Of a stretch of 64,000 nt of DNA, positions 23,484 to 34,805 are shown piece by piece. The DNA comes from Amblyomma americanum. Taxonomy: Eukaryota; Arthropoda; Arachnida; Ixodida; Ixodidae. The stretch is from the NCBI RefSeq assembly GCF_052857255.1, contig NC_135505.1:48111507-48175506 (forward strand), in the 5' to 3' direction. Below the pieces are notes generated by a model that saw only the letters and a program-made list of their open reading frames with translations, had not been told where the DNA came from and ran no database searches. A program made the position numbers and the translations under genes. Each line of letters starts with the position of its first letter. Positions within the stretch are counted from its first letter, which is position 1.

Positions 23484-24188
23484 TGTCGAAATATAGAGGG
23501 GGGCGGCATTTCCGCGCAAGCCCCGCACTCCCACTCCGCGGATGCAGCGTTTCCGCTTGCTAACCGCGGAGGGGTTCGTCCTCGAGGGAACAACGAGAAG
23601 GGACGACAAAGCGTTAACAGTGATATGCTATTTATTAGATTCACATTTAATACAGAGAACGGGCCAGCTAGCTACAAAACATCAACTAGGCATTCCTCGG
23701 AAGTAGAACGCTATGTAAGAAGGGCTTCTGACTTACCGGCTGGGGCAGGGGCGCGAATTCGGAGGTATCGGCGGCGAACGTTTGTATGCGCCGACCATGG
23801 CGGCCAGGGTTTTCCCGTGCGCGCCGCATTCTTGGAGAAAAGCCATCCCCGAGGATCTGCTGAGGAAGGTGACGAGAGCGCGCGTTTGCTGTGCTCTCTT
23901 CGCTGCCTGGAACCAGCAGTCCAGCGGCAAGGCGGGACGGATCTCCGTGCGCCTGCCGCAGAAGGTGACAAAAGCGTGCGGCTGAAACCGCTTGTGACGC
24001 TGGCCGGATACCGAAGAGACGCTCTCCGGTTCTGCAGAATTCCGCGTAACCTACGAGGTGGCGCTGCCATCACTGTTTCCTCTTCCCCCTTGAGGAAGAC
24101 TTCCCTCCTCGCCCAGTCGGTGCTGTCCTGATACAAGGTGGCGAAGATGGGCCGCGTCGAAATGGAAGGGGGAAACAGGTTCTCCACA
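23484..24188 (-). repeat. 3' LTR of the minus-strand LTR element
   Basis: It is 705 bp, with an AATAAA on the minus strand at about 23630. Several open frames of 60-240 codons across this LTR lie in both directions and are not conserved in frame in the partner LTR, so I do not call them genes. Confidence 0.8.
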
Positions 24189-25578
24189 TCCCTGCCTCCT
24201 AAAATGTTGGCCTTCGGTTGAACTCATCCATGGATGCCCAAGACGAAGTGTCCACGAGCGCTGAGGTGACGACTGCAAGCGAGCTCATACAGGCGGGGTG
24301 CCGGGGTCATCCGATGAGCAGCAAAGTCACCGGGCACCCGTCCTTGTCCCCCGGCTGGCATCCAAAATTAGTGTGCCGGGAAGGTGTTATTCGCTCTGAC
24401 GCGCAGTTGGCAGGTAAGGTCCCCTCTCTCGTAGCCGCTGCAAACTGCTCGCCGGAGACTCCGCAGCTCTAGGACTTACGGCCGCAAGGCAGCAGGCAGG
24501 GACCCATACAATGGACAGCAGGCCGGGGCGGCTTCTCTGGAACTCTGCATATCGCTCCTATGATCTCCAAAAGTTTGAATCAAAGGCAATGGAGACCACA
24601 CAAACAGATTGTTTGGTGAAACGCGAAGCAATGCGAGTGCCAAACAATTCTATCCGGCACCGCCGAAACCCTCGGTTCATTTGAACGCAGCTGGCTCTCT
24701 CCAGTCGAAGCACATTCGCGGTTCTGTTTACGGCATGGTGATGTTAAGCTCACTTGAACTGCATTAGCATCTCTGGTTCCGCGAAATTATCCATTCGCTT
24801 CGCAGCCGTAAGAAAATACGAAGTTCGTTTGAACCAAGTAAGTTTTCTATAGCTGAGCGAGACTTTTCGGCTCAAGCGAGGTTCACGTAAAACAAGCAAA
24901 CACGTTTGTGCGTGCTTGTACCACAGTACGACTATGTCCTCCCAAAAGCGACAGGCAGCTCCCGAAGAGCCTTAGGCCTACTCGCTCTGACACTTGCTGG
25001 TGCCAACAAAGGGACAATGTCAATAGCTAGAACACAACTCTACCAGGAGGTACGTTTCTACCAAGCTTACCCTAACTCGCTCGCAGCCATACCAGCAACT
25101 TCTCATCGAATGACGCCCACTGCTTCCCGCAGTGTCGGAGCGACCCCGTGCTTTTCCTGCAATCACAGCTGCAATGCAAATCAGCTGAATGTGACACCCG
25201 CCTCCCAGAGCCAGGGACAGAACAGATAATATTTACAACAATGTACAACAAATATCGGGCCACCCTTCAGACTTCCGCGTCCACTCGCTTTTGGCTTGCT
25301 GTTCTCGGTGGACGGCTTGGTCTCTCTCTCCATGGGCGAGCCTCTTACGTTCACCTTCCAAAGGTGTATAGATTAAGAGATCATCAAAAACGTAGCATGC
25401 ACGGCAATTCTCTCAAGCTGCTATTCCGCTAATTTCGCTGTCGAGATAGAATCTTAGTCATGCTAGCAAGTCCGAATTCGTGTCAGGCGTAACGCTGTTC
25501 CAAATCCGGGCGGGCATTCCACAAACCGAACCGTTGTCGTCCCTCGTCTGAAGAGCGTGCCACACGTTGGGCTGCCAT

Positions 25579-26278
25579 TGTCGAAATATTGCGGAACATC
25601 CCCCCCCCCCCCCCCCGCGCACTCCCACACCGCGGATGCAGCGTTTCCGCTCGCTAACCGCGGAGGGGTTCGTCCTCGAGGGAACAAACGGAAGGGACGA
25701 CAAAGCGTTAACACTCATATGCTGTTTATTAGATTTGAAATTAATACACAGAGCGGGCCAGCTAGCTCCAAAACATCAGCGAAGGATTCCTCGGAAATAG
25801 AAGGCTACGTAAGAAGGACTTCCGACTTACCGGCTTAGGCGCGACTTCGGAGGTGTCGGCGGCGAACGTTTGTATACGGCGGCCATGGCGGCCGGGTTTT
25901 CCCGTGAGCGCCTCATTCCTGGAGCAAGGCCATCGCTGAGGATTTGCCGGGGAAGGAGACGAGAACGCGCGTTTTCTGCGCTCACTTCGCTGCCTGGAAC
26001 CAGAAGTCCAGCGGCAAGGCACGACGAAACTCCGTGCGCCTGCCGCGGAATGCGACGAGAGCGTGCGACTGCAACCGCTCGTGACGAACGATGGCCGGAT
26101 CCCGAAGAGACCTTCTCCGGTTCTGCAGAATTCCGCGTAACCTACGAGGTGGTGCTGCCGTCGCTGTTTCCACTTCCCCATGAGGAAGACTTCCCTCCTC
26201 GCCCCGCCGGTGCTGTCTTGATGCAAGATGGCGAAGATGGGCAGCGTAGAAATGGAAGGGGGAAACGGCTTCTGCTCA
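25579..26278 (-). repeat. 5' LTR of the minus-strand LTR element
   Basis: It is 700 bp, aligned along its whole length with 23484-24188. It has the same minus-strand AATAAA and a run of about 17 C near 25601-25617 absent from the partner. Confidence 0.8.
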
Positions 26279-26489
26279 ACCGTAAACTTTGTTTATGTTA
26301 GTTGCGTAATAAACACGGCTCCAATCTACTTGTGATAGTATATCACAAAACTCTTCCTATGTGGTTTTCTTTATATAGAATTCTTATCGAAAACAAAGAT
26401 TTTGCAGGTTCAGCAAGCACAAGTAAGCGCCAATTAAGTAAATTGGCAAATGGTCACTCAAAACAGCTATCAATAAAGCTGATATTTTT

Positions 26490-26912
26490 TATTCTTCAAA
26501 TGCCTTAGTAATGAACACATCGAGCAGCGATAATGTTTCGGTCGTAATGCGTTTGGCTGAATTAAGCATTGGCCAGCGCATTAGCCCAGAGTATATCACA
26601 TAGTTCTTGTTCAATATTTCACACTTCAAGAAAATTAACATTCAAGTCTCCACCTAGAGCTTGTTCAAGTTTATGATCATTTACCGAGCAGAAGTAACTG
26701 TCTCGAAAAGGAAGAATGTTGTGACCGTAGTTGTACACCATAGACACTTCATAGTCATCCGTTAGAACAGAGAAACTCTCAAGTAATTCGGATCCTAAGA
26801 AGCTATAAGACAGTATCACAACCCCCTCCTCTCTTTTGACCACGGTTAATAAAAAATGTTGAGTAGCCTGGAATAATAAGAATAACAGATTAGTTAACAA
26901 ACCGTTTATCAC
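26490..26912 (-). pseudogene. LINE endonuclease fragment
   Basis: The minus-strand frame contains KREEGVVIL...LGSELLESFSVLTDDYEVSMVYNYG and ends GGDLNVNFLEV. This fits the R-x-G-G-G-V ... Y-R-P-P ... G-D-F-N-[IV]-[DN] layout of the AP-type endonuclease of CR1/L2-like LINEs, with the YRPP part lost. Stops follow immediately. No RT is seen downstream, so it is a short relic. Confidence 0.5.
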
Positions 26913-28285
26913 TTATCATAATTACATCAAAATTGAAACTAAAACTGACAAGGTAAGGACATGTGTCAGCGTTCTTGTTTCGTGCTGATCGAGCATTGAA
27001 GTGCAATAAAGAAATGCTGCTTATTCTGTTCAGAAAAAAGGTGCTCATGTCATACGATGTCATGAAAAACTTTTTTATGGCAACAGTATTGCCATGATTT
27101 CCGAGATTTGGTATATACTTCTCTATTCATTACACTCAGACTGGGCAGCCAGAGCAAAGACCAATACATAGGTTCAAAAACTGCAAGGCAGCAACCAGCA
27201 TATTGATCGCATTCTACAATTTTTTTAGCAAAACCCTCAGTACTAGGGTAGTACACACTTGGCCCGATAGCCCTAAAAGACTTTGCCGTAATGACCTTCA
27301 CCCTGAAGGCATTTGGCTTTAAGGCAGTCACCAGGAGTAATCTTTACCCAGATGAAGGCCCGCTGGCCATATGTGCAGCCGGCCGAATTTTTAGCTAGCT
27401 TGCGAGACGGCCGCTTTTGCTGCGCTCCAGCAGTTTACGGCGTGAGAAACTTGCGAAAAACTCCATAATAAGCATGGGCGTAGTGAGCCTGTGCTTAGCT
27501 TTGATATTTTCGCAACTTTGCTCCGTCATAAACTAAAGGAGCATGGAAAACGCAGCCGCCACGCACGCCAGCTAGTGATTTTTCCGGCTGTACACAACCC
27601 GGAAGGGAGGTGGATCCTCTGCCACAAAGTAGAACTAAAGGACGTACTTCCTTTGCATAAAGTAACCGAGGAACGGGGATTGATTCTTGGCAGTACTGTG
27701 GTTCGCTTACGGCACTACATCGGCCCATAAGGTAACGAAAGGTGAGGTCAAGAGTTCTCGTTACCACGCAAAGTTTTAGAGCTCAAGGCCGGCCATAACT
27801 GCCTTGCTTCATGGCTAAGAAACAAAACCCGTTCATTGGTTACTTTGGCTACACATGCCCAAAATCGAGAAATGCAATTAGTAGTGCTCCAGCACTAAAA
27901 TGCGCAGCATAGAAGAAATGAGTACCGCGAAAAGAGTTCGCCAGCCTGTTACGTTCAGTTCAGCAGTCCACGCGATGTGCGATCTAAGGTGAAGAGGTCC
28001 ACAGAGAAACCAGCAGATGGGTAGCTCTCTCGGTAGTCGATGGCCCCATGCTTTAGTTGCGTCAGCAGCAATCACCAACTCAGGTCTTACCTCGAAACAG
28101 CAGCCAGGATGCCAGACGCGTTGTCACCGCAGCGGTGGTTCAGGCAATTCCCATGTCTAGCTGCCTCAGGGAGGACACGGCCGCCCAGGTACTGTGACCA
28201 GCGGTTAATCTGGAAGAGGCGCCTTAACCAGCGGCAGGTGCCCCAAACTGAACGGCAAGCTTTATGCTGAATATCGTCCCTCAAA
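26913..28285. other. Stretch without recognisable gene
   Basis: Frames on both strands are short. The frame at 27491-27730 (+) and its minus-strand partner lack motifs I recognise. Confidence 0.45.
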
Positions 28286-28289
28286 AACT

Positions 28290-29500
28290 CTACGTGCCGA
28301 CTGAGGCGCTATGCTCTTCACGTTCGAGAATATACATTTCCTGCCGTTCATAACTCTTGCCACCAGCACCAAGATTTAGATTTCCAGTCATGTCAACCTG
28401 TTGATGCGTCTTCCTACAGCGAATGTGAGCCTGACGCCTGTGTTTTATGAATATCCAATTTCTGCAACAGTCCTCTAGAAAGAGCCCATAGATTCTTCGC
28501 TACTCTCCGTCATCGACTGTCAGCAGCCCTTATTATGCCATCGCCACGTTTGTGCGTAAGGAGAATATCATCTACCAGCCTAATATATGGCCTGATGGCG
28601 CCCAAATCTTCCTTGGTCGTGGTTTCTCAATACCTGCGTTCCGCCTTTCTTGAAGAGCTTCATGATGCATTCACAGCAGGCATCTTCGTGATTTACACTT
28701 GTACGAAGCGTGCGCCGCCGATTTTGGCCCAGTTTCTACCGGCCTGTTTCGCACTATGCCGCCGCTTGCGAGCTATGCCATCGCCGGGTGAATGCCATCG
28801 CCGGGTGTTTGGCCATATTGCTGTCTCTGACTTTGCGAACAAGTGTTTAGCCTGCGCGAGGCTGCATAAGACACTCTGGATTACGACAAGAACGATCCTA
28901 ACGAGCTACTCCACTGGTGCTACTCATTTCCTCCTGCACGATGTCAACATCTACCATGATGCTGCACCCTGGCTGCTTACATATCGCGGACGCAGCTTTC
29001 TCTCCAATGTGATCCCAGAAGTGGTGTGACGAAACGTATAAATCTTACGATGACCGATATCCCTTCCATGTAAAACTACGACCATCGCTGCGACTGGGCT
29101 ATTTGCCTCCCATTTCTGATATTCGCCTCTGTCTCCACGGGTCACGATACAGCGTGTTACTATCTTGTGTCCTTTGTTGGCCGTCACCTACTGCTGCTCT
29201 TCGATACTGCTCTCCGTCTTCGCCCCTACGATTATTATCCTAGGTGCGCCATCACCCGCACCGGCGTCGCCAGTTTTGTAGCTTGCCACGGGTTGTCCGC
29301 TTCCCAGGATTCTCATGAATAGCGTCATTACTCTCGTCATCGCGATTGCTCCTACCCCAGGCTCCTTTCCGTTGCTCTTGTTTCCATCCATGTCGCTCGT
29401 TTCAAGCCCTTTTATTCGAACTCTACTTTGCCAGTGTTGTACGCACCGACACTGTGGTTTTGGGGAGGCATCGTGGAGCTACGTACAATTGGAGAACAGA
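28290..29500 (+). pseudogene. Ty3/gypsy pol remnant (RNase H end and integrase)
   Basis: The + strand carries the RNase H end near 28300-28440 (R-Y-A-L-H-V-R-E-Y, H-Q-D-L-D, then VDASSYSECEPDACV) and a decayed H2C2 zinc module in 28640-28770 (YLRSAFLEELHDAFTAG then C-F-A-L-C-R-R). An integrase core part at 28930-29030 contains LLTYRGRSFLSNVIPEVV, and a degraded C-terminal part at about 29040-29340 reads LSASQDSHE and YSRHRD. The early part of the core is deleted. Its sequence resembles the minus-strand remnant at 4.8-6.1 kb, so both may come from one family. Stops and frameshifts make it inactive. Confidence 0.78.
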
Positions 29501-30845
29501 CAAGTGTTTAGAATGAATACGACCCTGTGATGCGCCCGTGTCAGCTGGTATGATATCTCAGGCTGTGTGCCCATAGTGACGTGGGATACTTCTGGCTTTA
29601 CGCAGCCGTCATGTGACCCAACTAATGGCAAGCGCTTTTTCCCTGATGGACGCGCAAACGAACATTTGTAACCTGCAATATTGAATGGATGAAACAAAGT
29701 GCCTGGAAGTTTATTTTGTACAGCACAAAAGTGTCGGTTTTGTTCCGATGACCTCGAAAACCTCATATAAATTAAATCTAATGTTTTTGATAGTGTGTAT
29801 ATTCAGCTGAAGTGAACTGAAGGATACCTTAGCACGACATAGCTGAAATTCAGAAATCCAAAATGCTCACACACTAATTTAAAATGACATTCATGTTTAG
29901 ACATTCTATGCTAGATAAGTGGAGGTATTGCTTCCGATGACAGGATATCTTGGTTTTTTGGCGAAGGTTTCGTCGTTTTGCAGCCAAACAATTTTCAGTC
30001 TATATTTCTTGCCTCTTTGGCGACTCTCGCAGAAAAGTTTCGCATTCTCCTAGGGCGAGACGAAAGTAAGTGTACCCTTTGTCACGTGAAAATTTAGCAG
30101 GTGAGAGGAATCCACTCATTTCTGATTGAGTAGCCTTGAAATGAATCTTACAATCCCACAAAGGCCTTAACCTGTTTAGCTTTCGCTCACACCAGTGACT
30201 CCCATCTCCATCTCTTTGGCCCAAAAGAAAGTAGAGCAAGATATTCGAGCTGTCGAAGTCTTTAGTAGCACCATCCACCCAGTTTTACTTCGAGTCGAGG
30301 TTGTCCGCCACGGAAGGCCCATTGCAATTTTCTTGCTGGAGATTATCAGCACTGCACATTGACAGTAGTGCCTCCGCGAAAATCTGTGATGATTATACAG
30401 CTCTCACTCCCGGACAGCTGACCTTCCTTAGGTTATGATAGCTGCGTTCATTACACAAAATTGCCCTATTTATATGCTCTGCTGACCTTGTCGCAGTCAC
30501 GACCGTCGTACGGATGTTTGTCAGCAGGAAAATACTGTGACTCTTACGAAGCGTTCTCGGTGGTATTGCGGAGGGCCGCTACCGTTGGTGTGCTAAACTG
30601 GAACTAAAAGTTTCAGTGTCCGAGGAGCTTACTACAGCGTTCTATCTTCTCTGTGGGATATGTTTAGTCACCTGACTCGAGCTTCAGTAGAAAGTCGGAA
30701 AACTGCAACAGACCTCAAGGATCTTGCTTGTACTTCGTTGTAGGAAAGCCCAGTGTCTGCGATGAAAGTGCTGATATGAAAGGTTTGCGGACTTAACAAA
30801 AGCAAACAAATAAGGCTTACGGCAGATTGATCTTGTGACCCTCGC
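29501..30845. other. Stretch without recognisable gene
   Basis: A 92-codon minus-strand frame (30278-30000) has even amino acid use and could be a fragment of something real, but I do not recognise it and no clear splice sites bound it. Confidence 0.4.
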
Positions 30846-30851
30846 GTAACA

Positions 30852-31125
30852 TAAAACAGTACTGGTTCCAGAGGTGCTGGTGCTATCCCCAGTGCCGTCG
30901 GGTATGCACTGGCTTTCAAATAGATAGAAGACTTGCCCCGAACTTGTTCTCCGCTTTTCTGGGGCAAGATGCTTGGTAAAAGGGCCGTCGACCAAACCTT
31001 TGCACATCTATACCGAAGCGGTGAACATTGGTCAGAGCATCGACTTTGCAATCGGGAGGTGCTGCGTCGATCCCCAGTGCCCAGTGCCGCCGGACCATTG
31101 CGGTTGTTGTTTACCTTTGTAAATA
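30852..31125 (+). repeat. tRNA-derived SINE fragments
   Basis: Near 31016 the sequence GCGGTGAACATTGGTCAGAGC resembles a tRNA 5' half with an A box, followed by a CTTTGCAATCG anticodon-arm-like stretch (TGC in anticodon position) and a B box-like GGTGCTGCGTCGATCCCC. A second B box-like piece, GGTGCTGGTGCTATCCCC, lies at about 30875. The cloverleaf is imperfect, so these are SINE remnants, not tRNA genes. Confidence 0.55.
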
Positions 31126-31900
31126 TTGCACATACCCACGCGGGGGGATTGGCCAAGGTACGGTGGTGAATGCCAAGGAAGTATTTGCACTAGAAAAAAA
31201 GGCGTGAGGCGGCGAAGAATACTGGAATGATTGAACATAGAAAAAAATAATTTTAAAAATTCAAACAATAAACAACCTTCAAGTACTAGAAACAATAAAA
31301 TACGCCGTTTGGACATGCGGGAGAATTTTATATACAGGTAACAAGGTAATCGACCAGTTTCAATAATTTAATCATGAAGGTAGCCGCAAACACTACTCAA
31401 AAGAATCCCTTGGTGCTTGCACCGAACGAAAGAAAAACTGGAAGAGACAGACGGAGTTGTAAGCTCGAGAGAGGGAGCTCCAAATATTGCTTTCTTTGAA
31501 ATGCGAACCGCAGGAAAGAGACGAGAGAATGTTCTAGTATTTCAGCTTCCCCACATGAGTTACAAAGGTTGGTCATAGTGAATCCGCATCTGCAAATGTA
31601 CAAATATAGGTTAGAGATTCTGCATTGCAGAAGCGTCATTGACACCTCACACGGCCTTGGTTTGCACGACCGGACATGCCGTGGTATTTTGGGTCTTCAA
31701 ACTCCACGCTATTTAGCAACCGATCATTCAAACTGACTGATATATGCTGAAACCGCTGCACTGGAACTCTCCAATAAAATGAGGTGAGGGACAGGGTAGG
31801 TTACAAGGGCATTGAGAGCTGACCTTGCCAATAAATAAGCCACCTTGTTAAAATAGACACCGAATGACCAGTACCCAGAGAAAGCTGACCTGTTTGTCTC
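31126..31900 (-). pseudogene. 3' end of a LINE (post-RT zinc motif)
   Basis: The minus frame 31645-31397 contains C-R-I-S-N-L-Y-L-Y and then LCNSCGEAEILEHSLVSF, the C-x-x-C-(x)-H cluster found after the RNase H/RT region of tick LINEs. Degraded coding sequence precedes it (SLNDRLLNSVEFEDPKYHGM). The minus strand ends with GGCCAATCCCCCCGCGTGGG, which I recall as a tick LINE 3' terminus. It is truncated and mutated. Confidence 0.55.
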
Positions 31901-31984
31901 GCCTCGTTTTTTTTTGTCTCCATCTTTCGCGCGGTAGAACTATAAAATCGAACCAACTCGCTCAACTTTTTATGCTCTGGAGAA

Positions 31985-32074
31985 ATCTTGCACCCATTAG
32001 AAAACCGGTGGGTACCGGGCAGTACTGGGGATCGAACTCAGCACCTCCTGAATGCGAGGCCGATGCTCTACCAG
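31985..32074 (-). repeat. tRNA-derived SINE head, minus strand
   Basis: The minus strand reads GGTAGAGCATCGGCCTCGCA (A box and anticodon arm, CGC in anticodon position), then GGTGCTGAGTTCGATCCCC (B box) and a short body with CGGTACCCACCGG. The arrangement is that of a tRNA-related SINE 5' part, without intact acceptor pairing. It abuts a + strand SINE head to head. Confidence 0.65.
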
Positions 32075-32075
32075 A

Positions 32076-32340
32076 AGACATTCGCGAAACTCGGAGCTCG
32101 AGGGTTCGCATCCCACTGGAGGCATGGTTCTTTTTCTTCTGGTTTACAATTCTTAGCTTTGAGCAAGAAGTTAATCAAATTGTTACCTTCCCATTTATCT
32201 ACACCACAAGTTATAGGAAAAACAAACCTTCCCTTATGCAACTTGGTTCTGGTGGCTGTTGGCTTCCTTCATTATGTATGTCAAACTAGCCCTTTGTTTC
32301 CTTTCCGTTGTCTGATAAAAAGATAAGCTTAGCGAGGGTC
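32076..32340 (+). repeat. SINE, copy A
   Basis: It begins in a 5'-damaged tRNA-like part with the B box GGGTTCGCATCCCACTG, then GGCATGGTTCTTTTTCTTCT and a body ending near AAGATAAGCTTAGCGAG. The body matches the second copy at 32554-33060 along about 180 bp. Confidence 0.65.
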
Positions 32341-32553
32341 TAGGTTGTGGCAGCCTCGATTCCATAGGTTGCATAAAAGGGTTCTTGCACAGTTTCTGTC
32401 CTCATCGCTCAATTATGTTCCACGTCACATTGGCGGTAATAGAGGACCTGCTTCGTCCACCGCATATGGACAAGGGTGGTGCTGGCGAATGTTCGAAAGG
32501 TTCGAGTAGACGCAAATTTCAATATCCCCGAAAGAAGAAGATTGGACAGCCGT

Positions 32554-33060
32554 TGCCGCAGCTCAATTGGTAGAGCAGCGGATGCAAAATTCGGAGGTCG
32601 GGGGTTCGTATTCCAATAGTGGCATGGTTGTTTTTCTTTTTGTGGTTAATTGTTTTGGTTTGGTTTTTGTCCCAAAGCGACTAAGGCTATGGGGGACGCC
32701 ACATTGAAGGGATCTGACAATTTCGACAACCTGGAGTTCTTCAACTTGCACTGACATCGCACAGCACACGGGCTTCTAGAGTTTCACCCCCATCGACATT
32801 CGAGCGCCGCAGCCGGGATCGGACCTGCGTCTTTCGGGGCAGGAGCCGAGCGCCGTAACCACTAAGCCACCGCGGTGGCTGTAATTATTTGTTTTAGGCA
32901 ACAGATTAATCACAATGGTCAACACTGCAAATTAAAAAAAAAAACTATTCCCCTATGCAGCTTGGTTTTGCTGCCTGTAAGGGGCTCTAAAACAAGCCTG
33001 TTATTTCCATTCCATGGTCTGCTAGTACGTAGTTGAGCTTGTCCAGAGAGCGTTCATACT
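32554..33060 (+). repeat. SINE, copy B, interrupted by another SINE
   Basis: The tRNA-like head GCAGCTCAATTGGTAGAGC (A box) and GGGGGTTCGTATTCCAATA (B box) is followed by GGCATGGTTGTTTTTCTTTT. The body breaks at about 32654 and resumes at about 32881, where it again matches copy A (TTAATCA, CCCCTATGCAGCTTGG and so on). The intervening piece is the minus-strand SINE listed next. Confidence 0.7.
32655..32880 (-). repeat. Ruka-like tRNA-derived SINE, nested
   Basis: On the minus strand it starts GCCACCGCGGTGGCTTAGTG (A box in TGGCTTAGTGGTTA), has the B box GGTCCGATCCCGGCT and runs through GATGTCAGTGCAAGTTGAAG to TTAGTCGCTTTGGGACAAAA. I recognise this as the abundant tick SINE. AT-rich words related to TAATTxxTTTGTTTT flank it on both sides and may be an eroded target duplication. 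Confidence 0.8.
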
Positions 33061-34611
33061 TCACCATCGAAACTGGACTTCTCCATGCGGGTTACGACGA
33101 CGGCAGGTCAAGCAGACCTATATAATTTTTCAATGACTTTGTCAAATTAGAAACGCTACTGCAATATATTGAGAGCAGTAGTATATCAGATCGCAGGTGC
33201 TTGAATGTCTGGTATTGCCGATGCTACTGCTGCGATCGCGAGAGGATTGAAGTGTGTTGTGTTGTGCAGGGTTTTATGGCACATAGGCAGCTAAGGCCGT
33301 CATGCGCCAAGCTCAAGGTATAGAATAAGTTAAATGCAGATTGTTTAAAAATAGAACTATCATCAGGGTTGTAGATGGCTTAAAAGATTTTACTGTCTAG
33401 TAGTAACAGAGGGGAAGAAATTTGAGAATGGCTAATTGTAAAAGCCTTAAAGGTAAGGTAGCATCAGCCGCTATCCTTGGCTGCGCAACGATCTTGAGGC
33501 TCCCAACCTATCAAATAAAAACCGCAGCCTCCTCTCAGGATTGAGAAATTGGCTGAGGGTGTATCATTCAATTAAGCGCGCCAGTAGTTATAGAGTTTTT
33601 CAAGTACGCCTGCTTTTTTTAGAAAGCTAAAAATAGAAGGTATGTTAACAATGGAATTATCACTCAAGCGCAGTGATAGATGAAAAAGAATGCATTCATT
33701 ATAAATTTGTGTAAATAACTTTTTTCTTGGATTTTTCAGTTTCACACAGGAGAATAAATGTGGCTACCCGTAAGTTAATTTGCACATTGTTCGCAAACAG
33801 GTTTCTCTTGTTTTGTTAACAGGAAGTTGTGCGAAAGCTGCATATGGCCTCTTCGGAGACGGCATAAGATCACTTCCTCTAAAGTTTTCTGGTGCACACA
33901 CGACTTAACATTACATAAAACTGGTTTTATCAGGTGTAGTTTATTATTTATTTCACTGTTTCAAGCTGACTGGCATTTTTTCCTTAGTTTCTTTTCTACT
34001 AATTTCATGCAATCATTAAAGGGTATATTTACTTCTGTTATTTCCTTCGCACGAGATTAAGCAGCTAGCACAAAAATGTGCTCTCTCGTTGTCTTTTATT
34101 CCGTCATGACTGGGGACCCAGCAGAATTTTTTTTGTCCTCCAGCTGTGGTTGTTACTATGTTGTGTACGGTGTAAACAAGTAGAGGGGTGCTTGCATTTT
34201 TAGAATAGAGAGCTGGAAGTACACTTAAGCAGTCTTTGTAAATAAAAGCGTATTTGAGGTGTTCGCTTAGTATTTTTTCTATGCCCACACATACTGCGTA
34301 GCACTCCGCGGTGAAGACGGATGAACACTGGTAGTCGTACTACTTCGTCGTAATTCCTTCGCAGCACTGCGCTATCTAAGTAACTCTCTGTGTTTGAAGC
34401 GTAAAGCTTCGCTACGCGGGTCAGAGCCGAGCTTGGCGTGAGCCGAACTGGTGAGTTATGCGCATGCACGAAAACGAGTGACGTCACGCGCCGCGCAGGT
34501 GGTCGCTCCTCGCAGCTGCCGCAGCCGTCGCCACCGCCGACTCCGTCGCCTGGCCTTTCGGCGCAGCCGTGCGTTACTACACATGTGCGTCATGTGCATG
34601 CGCAAGGAGGC

Positions 34612-34619
34612 TATATAAT
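34612..34619 (+). promoter_or_regulatory. TATA box within the MITE
   Basis: TATATAAT lies 41 bases before the ATG at 34653 and just after GTGCATGCGCAAGG, mirroring the layout in the 9.5-kb copy. Confidence 0.55.
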
Positions 34620-34652
34620 GCACTTGCCAAAGAATAGCCGTGCGCACTCGAC

Positions 34653-34805
34653 ATGGAAGGGAAGGAGAGTGCGGCTGCTGCTAGACTACGCAGAAAAGCT
34701 GAGAAACTAAATTCGTCGTACCCAGAAGTACTCGCTTGGGAGTTGGCTGTACAACAGCGAAAAAATGATAAAGCCAAAGCTAAACGTGCAGCCGAAACGC
34801 CATGA
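34653..34805 (+). CDS. 50-residue basic ORF carried by the MITE
   Basis: The ORF starts MEGKESAAAARLRRKAEKLN and ends RKNDKAKAKRAAETP before TGA. It is highly basic and alanine-rich, with heptad-like spacing that could form a helix. A shortened relative starts at 9561 in the other promoter-bearing copy. The family and role are unknown to me; it may be the N-terminal part of a longer protein of an autonomous element. It sits antisense to the dead LINE ORF2, so it did not arise from that gene. Confidence 0.4.
   Translation: MEGKESAAAARLRRKAEKLNSSYPEVLAWELAVQQRKNDKAKAKRAAETP

Larger units (their letters stand above)
23484..26278 (-). mobile_element. Non-coding LTR retrotransposon (LARD-like), minus strand
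   Basis: Two ~700-bp direct repeats enclose 1390 bp. On the minus strand both begin with TG, at 24188 and 26278, and end TTTCGACA. Immediately inside the upstream LTR the minus strand reads TGGCAGCCCAACGTGTGG, a plausible tRNA primer-binding site of the TGGC(x)GCCCAACGTGG kind. Immediately before the downstream LTR it reads AGGAGGCAGGGA, a plausible polypurine tract. The interior has no gag or pol motif. No target duplication could be matched, so recombination or decay at the edges is possible. The LTR pair differs at many sites, suggesting an old insertion. Confidence 0.78.

Noticed and set aside
23711..24187. 158-codon minus-strand frame
   Set aside because: It lies entirely in an LTR; the partner LTR at 25579-26278 does not keep the frame.
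28780..28815. 17-bp tandem word ATGCCATCGCCGGGTG
   Set aside because: A simple local slippage inside the gypsy relic, with no further meaning.
32554..32625. tRNA gene
   Set aside because: A and B boxes are present, but acceptor and anticodon stems do not pair well and a SINE body follows.
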